Of a stretch of 64,000 nucleotides of DNA, positions 34,311 to 43,305 are shown piece after piece (position 1 is the stretch's first letter; the number at the start of each line of letters is the position of its first letter). The DNA is from Gracilinema caldarium DSM 7334 (GTDB lineage: Bacteria; Spirochaetota; Spirochaetia; Treponematales; Breznakiellaceae), in contig NC_015732.1 of the NCBI RefSeq assembly GCF_000219725.1, positions 744,001 to 808,000 on the forward strand. Direction: 5' to 3'. A model generated the notes under the pieces. It searched no databases. It saw only the letters and a program-made list of their open reading frames with translations, and was not told the origin of the DNA. The position numbers and the translations under genes are program-made.

Positions 34311-34341
34311 TTGTATATATGGTAATACTATTGTATATACA
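34311..34341. promoter_or_regulatory. Inverted repeat upstream of vapB
   Basis: GTATATA and TATATAC form an inverted repeat around a 14-base centre, directly before the ribosome-binding site of the antitoxin gene. VapBC complexes normally repress their own promoter at such repeats. Confidence 0.5.
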
Positions 34342-34351
34342 GAGGTGTAGT

Positions 34352-34609
34352 ATGATTAGTATCAGAAACGCAGAGGTGGAACGTCTTGCCCGGGAGTTAG
34401 CCACTGCGGAGGGTAAGTCCATGACTGAAACGATATTGGAAGCACTACAGCGATTAAAAACCGAAGCCGCTGGTGAAGGGGAACGAAAAAAGGTGATACT
34501 CAAGGAAATTGCCCGGACCTGTGCTCTGGCTCCCGATCTGGATCTGCGCCAGCCGGAAAAAATACTTGGCTACGATGATATAGGTGTTTTTCATTATGGT
34601 AGTAGATAG
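34352..34609 (+). CDS. vapB: VapB-type antitoxin
   Basis: An 85-residue antitoxin. ISIRNAEVERLARELATAEGKSMTETILEALQRL matches the Rv0623-like transcription-factor family of VapB antitoxins: a short N-terminal DNA-binding strand-helix-helix, then a flexible tail that wraps the toxin. ATG 34352 has AGAGGTG upstream. The 3' end overlaps the toxin gene by 14 bases, which couples their translation. Expected to bind VapC and the inverted repeat upstream. Confidence 0.9.
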   Translation: MISIRNAEVERLARELATAEGKSMTETILEALQRLKTEAAGEGERKKVILKEIARTCALAPDLDLRQPEKILGYDDIGVFHYGSR

Positions 34610-34991
34610 CTCAGCAATCTTGGCAATTCTCCTGGGAGAATCCGATGCAGATCTCTATATCGATGCACTTTGTTCAGGTGAACGGCTCCTCATAAGTGCG
34701 GTGAACCATTTGGAAGTCGCAATCGTAATTGAAGCCCGAAAGGGTGCCATCGGTGGAGAGAGCTTACATAGTTTGATGACCCACTCCGGCATTGAGGTAC
34801 TGCCCCTCGATGCAAGTCAGGCAGAAATTGCCCTTGCTGCATGGCGTACCTACGGGAAGGGCCGGCATCCTGCGGCCCTGAATCTGGGGGATTGCGCGGC
34901 CTATGCTCTAGCAAAAACGCTTAACCAGCCCTTGTTGTACAAGGGTGATGATTTTTCTAAAACCGATATCGTTGCCTGGAAGGAGCGATGA
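34596..34991 (+). CDS. vapC: VapC PIN-domain ribonuclease toxin
   Basis: A 131-residue PIN-domain toxin, an RNase that cuts specific RNAs when freed from VapB. Acidic active-site residues are visible: the first D in MVVDSSAILAIL, the E in NHLEVAIVIEAR, the D in LNLGDCAAYALAK, and D in YKGDDFSKTDI. ATG 34596 gives the standard MVVDSSA start. The pair lies at the GC-to-AT boundary before the arabinoside island, which fits a mobile or stabilising module. Confidence 0.93.
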   Translation: MVVDSSAILAILLGESDADLYIDALCSGERLLISAVNHLEVAIVIEARKGAIGGESLHSLMTHSGIEVLPLDASQAEIALAAWRTYGKGRHPAALNLGDCAAYALAKTLNQPLLYKGDDFSKTDIVAWKER

Positions 34992-35135
34992 AAGGATATA
35001 CGCTTTCCATTCTTCGGTACAACAACAAACTATCTTGGTTAGTATATAAAACTGTAAAACTACAGTGATTTGTTAAAGTTAGATAATAAAATATATATTA
35101 TCGCTCTATAAAGGTCATTAAAAATATAAAAAAAT

Positions 35136-35164
35136 TTGACAAATATAATTTTATAAGATAATAT
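35136..35164 (+). promoter_or_regulatory. Sigma-70-type promoter of the arabinoside operon
   Basis: TTGACA (35136-35141), 17 bases, TAATAT (35159-35164). It stands about 60 bases upstream of the binding-protein gene. Confidence 0.7.
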
Positions 35165-35178
35165 AATAATATAATTGA

Positions 35179-35209
35179 TTAGTAACTATATTATTTTAAT
35201 AGTTACTAA
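35179..35209 (+). promoter_or_regulatory. Large palindrome, probable operator of the arabinoside operon
   Basis: TTAGTAACTAT (35179-35189) and ATAGTTACTAA (35199-35209) are a perfect 11-bp inverted repeat around nine bases, just downstream of the -10 box. Position and symmetry fit a repressor site. A related half site (TTAGTTATTTA) lies upstream of the regulator gene at 41613-42527, around 42560-42575. Confidence 0.65.
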
Positions 35210-35226
35210 AACATAAGGGGGTAGAT

Positions 35227-36510
35227 ATGACATTTAGGTTAAAATCAATTACTTTTTGTTTCCTATTTTTGGGTGTTAGCCTATTATTTGCAACTCCAGA
35301 AAGTAAAAAGAAAACTACACTTTCCTTTTGGACTTTTCAGGAATTACATACCACATTTATGAAAGATGCTGTTGAATCATGGAATAATACTCATCCAAAT
35401 GAGCAGATTGAACTTAAAATGGATGTTCTTCCATATGATGATTTACATAATAAATTGTTAATTTCATTACAGGCTGGGGTTGGTGCTCCAGATATAGTAG
35501 ATATAGAAATAAGTAAATTTGCTAATTTTATCAAGAGTAAAAACCCGCCACTTGTTCCTCTAAACAAATATTTAAAAAATGATTTAGATAAAGTTATCAT
35601 TGGACGAATGGATAGCTATAAAAAAGATGGGAACTATTATGGTATTGATTACCATGTAGGAGCTTCAGTTATTTACTATAATATTGAAATCCTTAATCAA
35701 GCAGGTGTTGATATCAATAAAATTGTAACATGGGACGATTTTTATTCAGCTGGTAAGCAAGTTTTATCGAGGACTGGAAAACCAATGTGTACAGTTGAAT
35801 CGACTGAGCATTGGTCCTTTTATCCACTTATTGTTCAACAAGGTTCTGATTTCCTCGATAAAAATGGTAATGGCCAGCTAGATAATCCAATTAATGTGAA
35901 AACTCTAGAGTTTTTAAAGAAACTTGTTGATGAAGGGGTCGCGATTATTGCACCAGGAGGTTATCATCACAGTGAAGAGTATTGGTCATTCATGAATAAT
36001 TCAGGTGCAGCCTCCGTTTGGATGCCACTATGGTATATGGGTCGTTTTACTTCATACATGCCAAAACTTTCTGGTAAAATCGCTGTTCGGCCTTTGCCTG
36101 TATGGACAAAAGGGGGTGCCCGTTCCGCTGGTATGGGTGGAACCGGTACAGCAATAACTAAGCAGTCAAAATATCAAGATCTTGCATGTCGTTTTCTTGT
36201 ATACGCGAAGGCGTCAAAAGAGGGAAGTATAAAAACATGGACAATTCTAGGTTTTGACCCTATTCGGTGGGATGCTTGGTCAGATCCTGCTATGAAAGCA
36301 AAGAATCAATATACTGATTATTTTGGATCCAGTATATTTGATATGCTTTTATCTATTAAAGATGAAATAAAAGGAATCAATGTAAGTTCAAAATTTCCTC
36401 AAGCTGTAACACTAGTTCAAAAGAATGTGATGTTTAAAGTGCTTGGTGAAAAAAGTATGACTCCACAACAAGCTCTTTCTGAAGCAAACAAAATACTTAA
36501 CAGTAAATAA
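35227..36510 (+). CDS. ABC transporter sugar-binding protein (arabinoside operon)
   Basis: A 427-residue extracellular solute-binding protein of the SBP_bac_1/UgpB type, with a signal peptide MTFRLKSITFCFLFLGVSLLFA and no lipobox Cys. Family features: LSFWTFQELHTTFMKDAVESWN, then GVGAPDIVDIEISKF and GTAITKQSKYQDLACRFLVYAKAS. GGGGG serves as ribosome-binding site. It is the first gene of an operon with two permeases and a GH51 arabinofuranosidase, so it should bind an arabinose-containing oligosaccharide. The ATPase is not in the operon, so a shared MsmK-like ATPase elsewhere is likely. Confidence 0.9.
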   Translation: MTFRLKSITFCFLFLGVSLLFATPESKKKTTLSFWTFQELHTTFMKDAVESWNNTHPNEQIELKMDVLPYDDLHNKLLISLQAGVGAPDIVDIEISKFANFIKSKNPPLVPLNKYLKNDLDKVIIGRMDSYKKDGNYYGIDYHVGASVIYYNIEILNQAGVDINKIVTWDDFYSAGKQVLSRTGKPMCTVESTEHWSFYPLIVQQGSDFLDKNGNGQLDNPINVKTLEFLKKLVDEGVAIIAPGGYHHSEEYWSFMNNSGAASVWMPLWYMGRFTSYMPKLSGKIAVRPLPVWTKGGARSAGMGGTGTAITKQSKYQDLACRFLVYAKASKEGSIKTWTILGFDPIRWDAWSDPAMKAKNQYTDYFGSSIFDMLLSIKDEIKGINVSSKFPQAVTLVQKNVMFKVLGEKSMTPQQALSEANKILNSK

Positions 36511-36518
36511 TGCTCTTT

Positions 36519-36554
36519 AACAGGGTGCTGTACGATATATAACAGCATCCTGTT
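36519..36554 (+). other. Intercistronic hairpin after the binding-protein gene
   Basis: A 13-bp stem AACAGGGTGCTGT with ACAGCATCCTGTT (one G-U pair) and a 10-base loop, with no strong U tract. Such hairpins behind binding-protein genes protect the upstream mRNA and give more binding protein than permease. Confidence 0.65.
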
Positions 36555-36620
36555 ATTTAGAATGGTTTTATGTTCATAAAATAGTATTGAGGTTAACATA
36601 AATCTTTAGGAAGATTTTAT

Positions 36621-37532
36621 ATGATTGTTACGGTAAAAAAATCTGTAAATCAGATAATTACAACAAAATACGCTCCTTATTTCTTTGTTGCACCTTTTAT
36701 AATTAGTTTCTTAATATTTTTTTTATATCCGTTAATTTCAACAGTTATTATGAGTACTCAAGAAATACTTGGACCTGAAGATGTTACATTTATAGGTTTA
36801 CAAAATTATAAGAACTTAGCAAATGAACAATTTCTTCGTGCAATAGAAAATAGTACTATATATACAATTTTGACTATTATTATTTTAATTCCTTTACCGC
36901 TAATACTTGCTATTTTAATTACTAATAAGCCAACAAAGGGTAGAACTTTTTTTAAGTCTGCTTATTTTTTACCAGCGTTAACATCTGTCGTTGTAGCAGG
37001 TATTTTCTTTCGTTTTGCGTTTAGTGCACAACATACCGCTCTAGTTAATAGTATCCTTATTAACATTGGTGCTAAGCCACATGACTGGTTGTTTAAACGA
37101 TGGTCGACTATGCTTATACTTGTACTTTTTTGTACTTGGCGATGGCTCGGTGTAAATGTTATTTATTTTCTATCTGGACTTAGTGCAATCCCGCCTGAAC
37201 AATACGAATCAGCGGATATAGATGGAGCAAGTAAGCTTCAAAAGCTCTTTTTTATTACAATTCCTAATCTCAAGCCAACTATTGTTTATGTTGTCACAAT
37301 AAGCATATATGGTGGTTTTGCAATGTTCGCCGAAACATATACTATGTTTGGCACAGCGGCCTCACCAGGTGATATTGGACTTACTCTTGTTTCATATATA
37401 TATCTTGAAGGTTTTAATTATGCAAACCTTGGAATGGGATCTGCAATTGGTGTTGCTTTGTTTGTAATTATTATGACGGTAAATATTATACAATTAATTT
37501 TTACTGGTACATTTAAAAAGAAGGGAGCTTAA
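36621..37532 (+). CDS. ABC sugar permease, MalF/UgpA type
   Basis: A 303-residue permease with six predicted membrane segments, starting YFFVAPFIISFLIFFLYPLISTVIMS. The EAA loop that docks the ATPase reads EQYESADIDGASKLQKLFFITIPNLKP, the CUT1 family form. It pairs with the next gene, which follows after 1 base. Confidence 0.93.
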   Translation: MIVTVKKSVNQIITTKYAPYFFVAPFIISFLIFFLYPLISTVIMSTQEILGPEDVTFIGLQNYKNLANEQFLRAIENSTIYTILTIIILIPLPLILAILITNKPTKGRTFFKSAYFLPALTSVVVAGIFFRFAFSAQHTALVNSILINIGAKPHDWLFKRWSTMLILVLFCTWRWLGVNVIYFLSGLSAIPPEQYESADIDGASKLQKLFFITIPNLKPTIVYVVTISIYGGFAMFAETYTMFGTAASPGDIGLTLVSYIYLEGFNYANLGMGSAIGVALFVIIMTVNIIQLIFTGTFKKKGA

Positions 37533-37533
37533 T

Positions 37534-38379
37534 ATGCAAAAAGGTAGAAAAATCAGTTTTGTATCATATGTTATGTATATTTTTTTAATATTAATTGCTT
37601 TTTTTACACTTGCACCTTTTGTTTTTATGCTTCTATCATCACTTAGGCCTGGTAACTTGATGGTTCAAAATGGTTTAACAGTTGATTTTGATATTAAGAG
37701 TATGACACTAAATAATTTTAGAGCCTTATTAGAATATTCTGAAGGTTTATATTTCTTATGGTTTAAGAACAGTGTTTTTATTACTGTGTTGCAAACTGCT
37801 GGTTCGCTGATACTATGTTCAATGGTTGGTTATGGTCTTGCAATGTATGATTTTAAAGGAAGAACATTTATTTTTACTATTGTTCTTGTTGTTATGATGA
37901 TCCCTATTGAAATTTTAATATTGCCTCTTTTTAAACTTGTCATTTCATTACATATAATAGATACATATGCTGGTGTTGTTTTACCTTTTGTCGTTTCACC
38001 TTTTGCAGTCTTTTTTTTCCGACAATATATATTAGGAATTCCAAAAGATCTTGTTGATGCTGGGCGGATTGATGGTTGTTCAGAATTTAGAATATTTTTC
38101 CAAATTATAATACCAGTAATTATTCCTGCTTTTGGTGCAATAGGAATTCTTCAAGCTATGGGAAGTTGGAATGCTTTTGTGTGGCCTCTTATTTCATTAC
38201 GGTCCAATGAACACCTTACGATACCAATTGGGCTTATGTCGCTTCTTACACCATATGGGAATAACTATGATGTACTTTTAGCTGGTTCAGTTCTCTCAGT
38301 TGTTCCTGTTATAACAATTTTCTTATTAAACCAGAGGGCTTTTATTAACGGCTTAACTATTGGAAGTATAAAAGGATAA
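37534..38379 (+). CDS. ABC sugar permease, MalG/UgpE type
   Basis: A 281-residue CUT1 permease with six membrane segments and EAA loop KDLVDAGRIDGCSEFRIFFQIIIP. The start FVSYVMYIFLILIAFFTLAPFVFMLLSSLR is typical of MalG-like subunits. It forms the membrane channel with the permease gene just upstream; the arabinofuranosidase gene follows after 4 bases. Confidence 0.93.
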   Translation: MQKGRKISFVSYVMYIFLILIAFFTLAPFVFMLLSSLRPGNLMVQNGLTVDFDIKSMTLNNFRALLEYSEGLYFLWFKNSVFITVLQTAGSLILCSMVGYGLAMYDFKGRTFIFTIVLVVMMIPIEILILPLFKLVISLHIIDTYAGVVLPFVVSPFAVFFFRQYILGIPKDLVDAGRIDGCSEFRIFFQIIIPVIIPAFGAIGILQAMGSWNAFVWPLISLRSNEHLTIPIGLMSLLTPYGNNYDVLLAGSVLSVVPVITIFLLNQRAFINGLTIGSIKG

Positions 38380-38383
38380 TTAG

Positions 38384-39877
38384 ATGAATAAAACTAAAAT
38401 AACTTTAGAAAAAGACTTTGTTATAGCAAATGTGGACGACCGTTTATTTAGTTCGTTTATAGAGCATCTTGGTCGTGCTGTGTATTATGGGATCTATGAA
38501 CCTGAACATCAAGAAGCTGATGAACAAGGTTTTCGAAAAGATGTAATAAGTCTGGTTCGTGAACTTGGAGTTAAAATGGTTCGTTATCCCGGCGGTAATT
38601 TCCTTTCAGGATATAATTGGACCGATGGAATCGGTCCTCGTGAAAATAGACCCGTTCGTCTTGATCTTGCATGGCGATCAATAGAACCAAATCAAGTCGG
38701 GATTGATGAATTTTATGACTGGGCAAAAAAAACTAATGTAGAAGTTATGGCTGCAGTTAACATGGGCACAGGCACACCTAAGGCTGCTGGTGAAATGTTG
38801 GAATACTGTAACTTTCCTGGAGGAACCTACTGGAGTGATCTAAGAAAGAAAAATGGTCATAGTGAACCATATGGTATTAAAACATGGTGTATCGGCAATG
38901 AAATGGATGGGCCATGGCAAATCTGTCATCTCGATGCTGTTGATTATGGGAAAAAGGCTCGAGAAACAGCTAAAATTATGAAATGGATTGATGATAAAAT
39001 TGAACTTGTAGTTTGTGGTAGTGCAACAAATCTTTTGTCTACTTTTCCAGAATGGGACAGAGTGGTGCTTGAACATACTTATGAACATATAGATTATCTA
39101 TCGTTACACCGTTATTATGAAAATTTAGGTAATGATATAAATTTTCTTGCATCTTTTGTTGATATGAATAATTTTATTAAGAGCGTGTATTCTACTGTTG
39201 AGTACGTAAAAAGTCTAAAAAGAAGTACAAAATCTGTTTATCTATCATTTGATGAATGGAATGTTTGGTATCAACAACAACAAACTCGCTATGATTGGGT
39301 AACAGCTCCACCTATTCTTGAAGATCAATACTCTTTATTAGATGCTTTGGTTTTTGCCGGAATGGGTATGACTCTTGTTAATAATGCAGATAAAGTTAAG
39401 ATCGCTTGTCTTGCACAATTGGTTAATGTGATTGCACCAATCTTTACAAAGAATGGTGGTCCTGCTATAAGGCAAACGATTTTTTATCCTTTTCGTGATA
39501 TCTCAATGTACGGACGTGGTCGAGTCTTGCAACCAGTTGTAGTAACTCCTTCGATAGAAACTTGCTATGGTGATGCACCTGTTGTTTATGTTTCAGCTGT
39601 TGAAAATATTGAGGGTAATATATCACTGTTTTGTTTAAATATTGGTAAATCTCCAGTTCATACAATTGAACTCAATCTGCGTTCGTTTGGAAAAATGGAA
39701 ATGATATTTTGGAGTGTTTTAAAAGGAAAAGATTTAAATGTAAGAAATACATTTGAAAACCCAGATCAGATAAAGCCTATATTAAAACAAAACATTGATG
39801 GTGCTTTTGATACTTTTAAGCTTGATATTGAACCGCTATCCTGGAATGTTATTCGTTTTAAAAAAAGTAAACAATAA
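38384..39877 (+). CDS. abfA: Alpha-L-arabinofuranosidase, GH51
   Basis: A 497-residue glycoside hydrolase of family 51 that releases arabinofuranose from arabinan, arabinoxylan or their oligomers. The acid/base is E173 in WCIGNEMDGPWQ and the nucleophile E291 in YLSFDEWNVWY; RYPGGNFLSGYNW (68-80) is the typical GH51 block. The C-terminal beta domain covers about 330-497. There is no signal peptide, so it works in the cytoplasm on oligosaccharides brought in by the ABC transporter encoded upstream. Confidence 0.96.
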   Translation: MNKTKITLEKDFVIANVDDRLFSSFIEHLGRAVYYGIYEPEHQEADEQGFRKDVISLVRELGVKMVRYPGGNFLSGYNWTDGIGPRENRPVRLDLAWRSIEPNQVGIDEFYDWAKKTNVEVMAAVNMGTGTPKAAGEMLEYCNFPGGTYWSDLRKKNGHSEPYGIKTWCIGNEMDGPWQICHLDAVDYGKKARETAKIMKWIDDKIELVVCGSATNLLSTFPEWDRVVLEHTYEHIDYLSLHRYYENLGNDINFLASFVDMNNFIKSVYSTVEYVKSLKRSTKSVYLSFDEWNVWYQQQQTRYDWVTAPPILEDQYSLLDALVFAGMGMTLVNNADKVKIACLAQLVNVIAPIFTKNGGPAIRQTIFYPFRDISMYGRGRVLQPVVVTPSIETCYGDAPVVYVSAVENIEGNISLFCLNIGKSPVHTIELNLRSFGKMEMIFWSVLKGKDLNVRNTFENPDQIKPILKQNIDGAFDTFKLDIEPLSWNVIRFKKSKQ

Positions 39878-40021
39878 TATATTATTAAAGGGGATTTTTA
39901 AATACTTCAGTTTTTAGAGATCCCCAGATTTATATATTGCTTTACAATAATCTAATTAGGGCCTACTGAAAATGTCTAAAAATGATATTTCAAAACTTTT
40001 TTACGTTAAAATGGGTTTAAT

Positions 40022-41484
40022 TTAGTATACTAAAACTTTCAAATATGATTTATGAGGTTTAAAACCAAGTAAAAATAAAAAGCGCATAAAAAGATCCCTC
40101 AGGATTTTTTCACAGTTGGTCAGCAATACACATACCATAATTGCTGTTTCACTAGTTTCGCGTAATTTTTCATAGATTGTACCAAGACCAAACTTTCGTT
40201 TCATATATCCAAAGCCACCTTCAATCGCTTGTCGAATGGCTTCGTCAAGTCTTTGAATCTTTCGTAGCTGTCGTACTATCTTTTTATTCTCTAATGTTTC
40301 TTTAATCGGTCTGCCTAAGGGTGGTCCAGACAATCGTATTCCTCGAGCTTCACAATAGGCTCGGTTTGCTCGTGTCCGATATATTTTATCGGCATGCACC
40401 GATTCCGGATATCGACCACATCGCCTCTTATATTTTTCTATTTGTGTTGGCAAATCTTCTTGTTCGTTATAGGGTTCCCATTGTAATCGATCTATAAAAA
40501 TCATCCCGTGTTCGGTCATCGATGCTGATAGTTTTGCTCCGAATTCAAAGGCCGCTTTTGCTTTACCTCGGGCTATTGGTCGTACATGGGGTTGACTGAT
40601 ACTGACGATTTTTCCCGATATCGAATGGGTCTTTCCCTTATACATCTGTACCTGTTGCCGGTAAACCTCATGTATCACGATAAGATCACGTCGCTGTTTT
40701 GCACTCAACGTTGTACTGGGAACCTTGTTTTGTAATTCATTGATAGTCCGTAAATTACGTCGTATGTATTGGAGTTGGGTCCGAATCGCTCTGCGTATTT
40801 CTTTTTTGTTCTTCGTCGCCCTCGTATAAAATTGAGATATTTGATACGGGCCTGTTTTCTATAGGTTCGTGGTTTTATGGTGAGCTCACTCGCTTCATAT
40901 AACGTATCAATTATCTTTTCTGTTTTCCTTCGCGCTTCATCCAATAAAGTGACATCATGGGGATGCCGGATATCCTGGGGGACGCACGTGGCATCTATAA
41001 TGAGTTGCCCTCGATTTCCATGATCATGGTCATCCTTTTGGTTTTCTTTGTTCTGTTTTTTTTCAGATTCTGCTTCTACCTGTTCTTGATACCGTTTCGC
41101 TATCAACTCATTTATCTGTGCTATTGCATCAGGTCCAAGCCGTTTTCGAAAATGAACCATCATGCTTGGATCAAAGGGTTTTTCATCTTTGTAAGATTCA
41201 TATCCTAAAAAATATTGCAGGTAATGGTTCTCTCGTATTGTTTCTACCGTTTCTTCATCTGTTAATTGTAATTTCTCTTTTATCAATAATGATCCCAAGG
41301 CGAGCCGTACGGTCTTGGCTGTTCTTCCAATTCGTTTTGAAAAACATTTTTTATATTCAGCTTCTATCTCTTCCCATGGAATAATTGCGGCTAATCGTAC
41401 CCATCGATTATCTTCTCGTAAATGTCCTCCGAAGGGTACATAAAAGTCTTCAAACTCAGGTACCTGTTCCTTTTCCTTATACAT
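40022..41484 (-). CDS. DDE transposase made by predicted -1 frameshift
   Basis: Frame 1 runs from ATG 41484 to a stop at 40705; frame 2 is open from before 40801 to 40022. At 40807-40801 (minus strand) the slippery heptamer A-AAA-AAG sits exactly in the zero frame (ACA AAA AAG); a -1 slip gives ...TKK then EIRRAIRTQLQ and enters frame 2, for a protein of about 487 residues. The N-terminal half is a DUF772-type domain (GRTAKTVRLALGSLLIKEKLQLTDEETVETI). The DDE residues appear as LIIDATCVPQD (frame 1), then SVHADKIYRT and RQAIEGGFGYMKRKFGLG (frame 2). A simple frameshift mutation would look similar, but the exact slippery site argues for programmed shifting. Confidence 0.82.
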
Positions 41485-41499
41485 CGTTACCCCATAGTA

Positions 41500-41543
41500 A
41501 AGTGCACGCTTTTTAAGGCCTTACCCCTTTCTTCCGTGCACTT
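41500..41543 (-). other. Hairpin upstream of the transposase gene
   Basis: AAGTGCACG (41500-41508) and CGTGCACTT (41535-41543) form a perfect 9-bp inverted repeat inside the IS, just before the transposase start. Such hairpins often block expression driven from outside an IS. Confidence 0.5.
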
Positions 41544-41609
41544 CTTATTGAGATTATCTCTGTATTTGCTTCTTTTGTAAAGAGTTGTTTGTTTTTCAGG
41601 AAGCCCTAA

Positions 41610-42527
41610 TTATAATTCACAAAATATAGTACGTACCTTTATGTCTTGATTATAATTCCCAAATCCTTTGCCAAATAAAGTTAGCCCACCTATATTTTTA
41701 GCATCGTCTGGAACTGAAATGCGAAAGACAATTGGGCTAAATGAATCAATTGTTAACATATCAATATTCACATCGGATATTTTCCCTCCATCAATAAATG
41801 TCCCTTGCTTATTTATAGACAGTAATTTTAGCAAGCCATAGGAATTCCAATTAGGGTCCCACCAATCAGGTGTAAAAATACCATGTACATCCCCTCCAAA
41901 ATCTCCGGGACTTGTCCAATAACCAAGCTCGATATTATTAATTGCAAAATGAATATCGCTTGGCCAGTTTGGACAGACTCCTGGTGCTTCAGAACTAATT
42001 TCAAACGATATTTGTAATTCTTGAATCATCTGGTTGTTTTTTAAATAGTTTGGAATTCTATATTCTATGAATCCTTTAGTGAACCAAAGAATTCCAGCAT
42101 TTTTTATTTCTGGTGCATCGAAATATCTAGGCTCATCGACTTCACCAATAAGTTCATTTATGGTAGCAATCCCACAGGTTGGATAGACTTTATAACGAGT
42201 AAAATTACCTATTGGTATTTCTATTTCATACATACAACTTTTATCTATGTTTGTTAAAATATCTATTAAAAACTTATGCTCTTTTAATATACATATTTTT
42301 TGAGAACCACGTTTTCCTGAAGTGTAAATAAATTCAATTAGATCTGCATCAAAAAGTGGTTTCATATGTTGAGTTATCGCACCATTGGAAAGGCCGATCT
42401 GAGATGCTATCTCATTAAGATTAATTCTTTTCTTTTCAGCTATTAATTTTAATATCTGTATGCGTACTGGTGAAATAAGTGCTTTACACAGGTTAATAAT
42501 ATCTTCTGTTGAGTTTATTTCTTTCAT
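41610..42527 (-). CDS. ArsR-type HTH regulator with large C-terminal domain
   Basis: A 305-residue regulator. Residues 1-85 are a winged HTH of the ArsR/HTH_20 kind (ALISPVRIQILKLIAEKKRINLNEIASQIGLSNGAITQHMKPL). Residues 95-305 are a distinct domain with many aromatic and acidic residues (PGDFGGDVHGIFTPDWWDPNWNSYG) that may bind a sugar. It lacks the metal-binding cysteines of ArsR itself. It is convergent with the arabinoside operon, with only the IS between them, so it is the probable regulator of that operon. On the minus strand a promoter is visible upstream, TTTACA-N18-TATAAT near 42540-42570. The IS sits right at its stop. Confidence 0.85.
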   Translation of the reverse strand: MKEINSTEDIINLCKALISPVRIQILKLIAEKKRINLNEIASQIGLSNGAITQHMKPLFDADLIEFIYTSGKRGSQKICILKEHKFLIDILTNIDKSCMYEIEIPIGNFTRYKVYPTCGIATINELIGEVDEPRYFDAPEIKNAGILWFTKGFIEYRIPNYLKNNQMIQELQISFEISSEAPGVCPNWPSDIHFAINNIELGYWTSPGDFGGDVHGIFTPDWWDPNWNSYGLLKLLSINKQGTFIDGGKISDVNIDMLTIDSFSPIVFRISVPDDAKNIGGLTLFGKGFGNYNQDIKVRTIFCEL

Positions 42528-42719
42528 ATCTAATTATTATAGCAAAATCTATATATTTTTGTAAATAACTAAAGTATATGAGTTTTAATATAGATCTGTA
42601 CGGTGAGCCCAGCTGTCAAGACCTTTGGTTTAAAAAATAAGGTGGATAGGAGTAAGGGGGGGCTAGGCAGATAAAGCCTCCTTTATTGGTTGCGTATGGT
42701 TAAATGCCTGATGATAGAT

Positions 42720-43184
42720 TTAATCTGGGGTAGCATAGTCCAACGATTGATGATACCGTTTACTGTTGTAAAAGGTTACATAGGTTTCTAAGCCCTCCTT
42801 CAGTTCTGTCATAGTCTGATAGTCTTTGATATATATGTCTTCGTACTTGATAGTACGCCAGACCCGTTCCATGTAGATATTGTCCAAGGCTCTGTTTTTG
42901 TTATCCATGCTGATACGAATGCCGTAGGATTCAAGGACTGAAATACATGCATCGCTGGTAAACTGACTACCCTGATCAGTATTGAAGATGGCAGGGGTTC
43001 CCCATTGGGAAATTGCTGCTTCAAGGGCTGTTACACAAAACTCCGTATCCATCGTATTTGATACTTTCCAGGACAATATCTTACGAGAATACAGGTCAAG
43101 TATGACCACGAGATAGACAAAACCCTTACCATGCTTAAGGTAGGTACTATCCGTTGCCCAAACCTGGTTAGGCACCCACAGTTT
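42720..43184 (-). pseudogene. IS3-family OrfB transposase fragment
   Basis: The catalytic (rve) domain only, with DDE residues in VWATDSTYLKHG, FNTDQGSQFTS and DNIYMERVWRTIKYE. The N-terminal HTH half is absent. It ends at a TAA in ...DYATPD; the sequence beyond keeps reading YHQAFNHTQPIKEALSA, so the stop is a nonsense mutation inside the gene. The ATG at 43286 is not its native start because the codons between come from a deletion join. Not functional. Confidence 0.8.
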
Positions 43185-43305
43185 GGAGCCTGCCAATTTG
43201 CTTATACAGCTCATCCTGCTTCTGCTCCAGTTCATGCTGCTTGGTATCCTTCCCTGTCTTTTCAAAGAGCAGTTCAGCTCCTTCAAGAAGCTGTTTCTTC
43301 CTTAC
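43168..43305 (-). pseudogene. IS3-family OrfA fragment
   Basis: Reads VRKKQLLEGAELLFEKTGKD... to ...LYKQIGRLQ and stops shortly after in unrelated codons (TVGA*). This is the C-terminal coiled coil part of an IS3 OrfA; the HTH region is missing. Confidence 0.7.

Larger units (their letters stand above)
39959..41606 (-). mobile_element. Complete insertion sequence (IS5/IS1182-like), 1648 bp
   Basis: Ends GGGCCTACTGAAAA (left, from 39959) and, on the other strand, GGGCTTCCTGAAAA (right, from 41606) match at 12 of 14 positions. TAATTA flanks both sides (39953-39958 and 41607-41612) as a 6-bp target duplication. Inside is one transposase in two overlapping frames. The element lies directly behind the stop codon of the ArsR-type regulator gene, whose last bases are part of the duplication, so it broke no gene. 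Confidence 0.85.

Noticed and set aside
42720-43286. Taking the 188-codon frame with ATG 43286 as a complete OrfB
   Set aside because: The first 34 residues come from OrfA sequence in another frame; only the part from about 43184 on is transposase OrfB.
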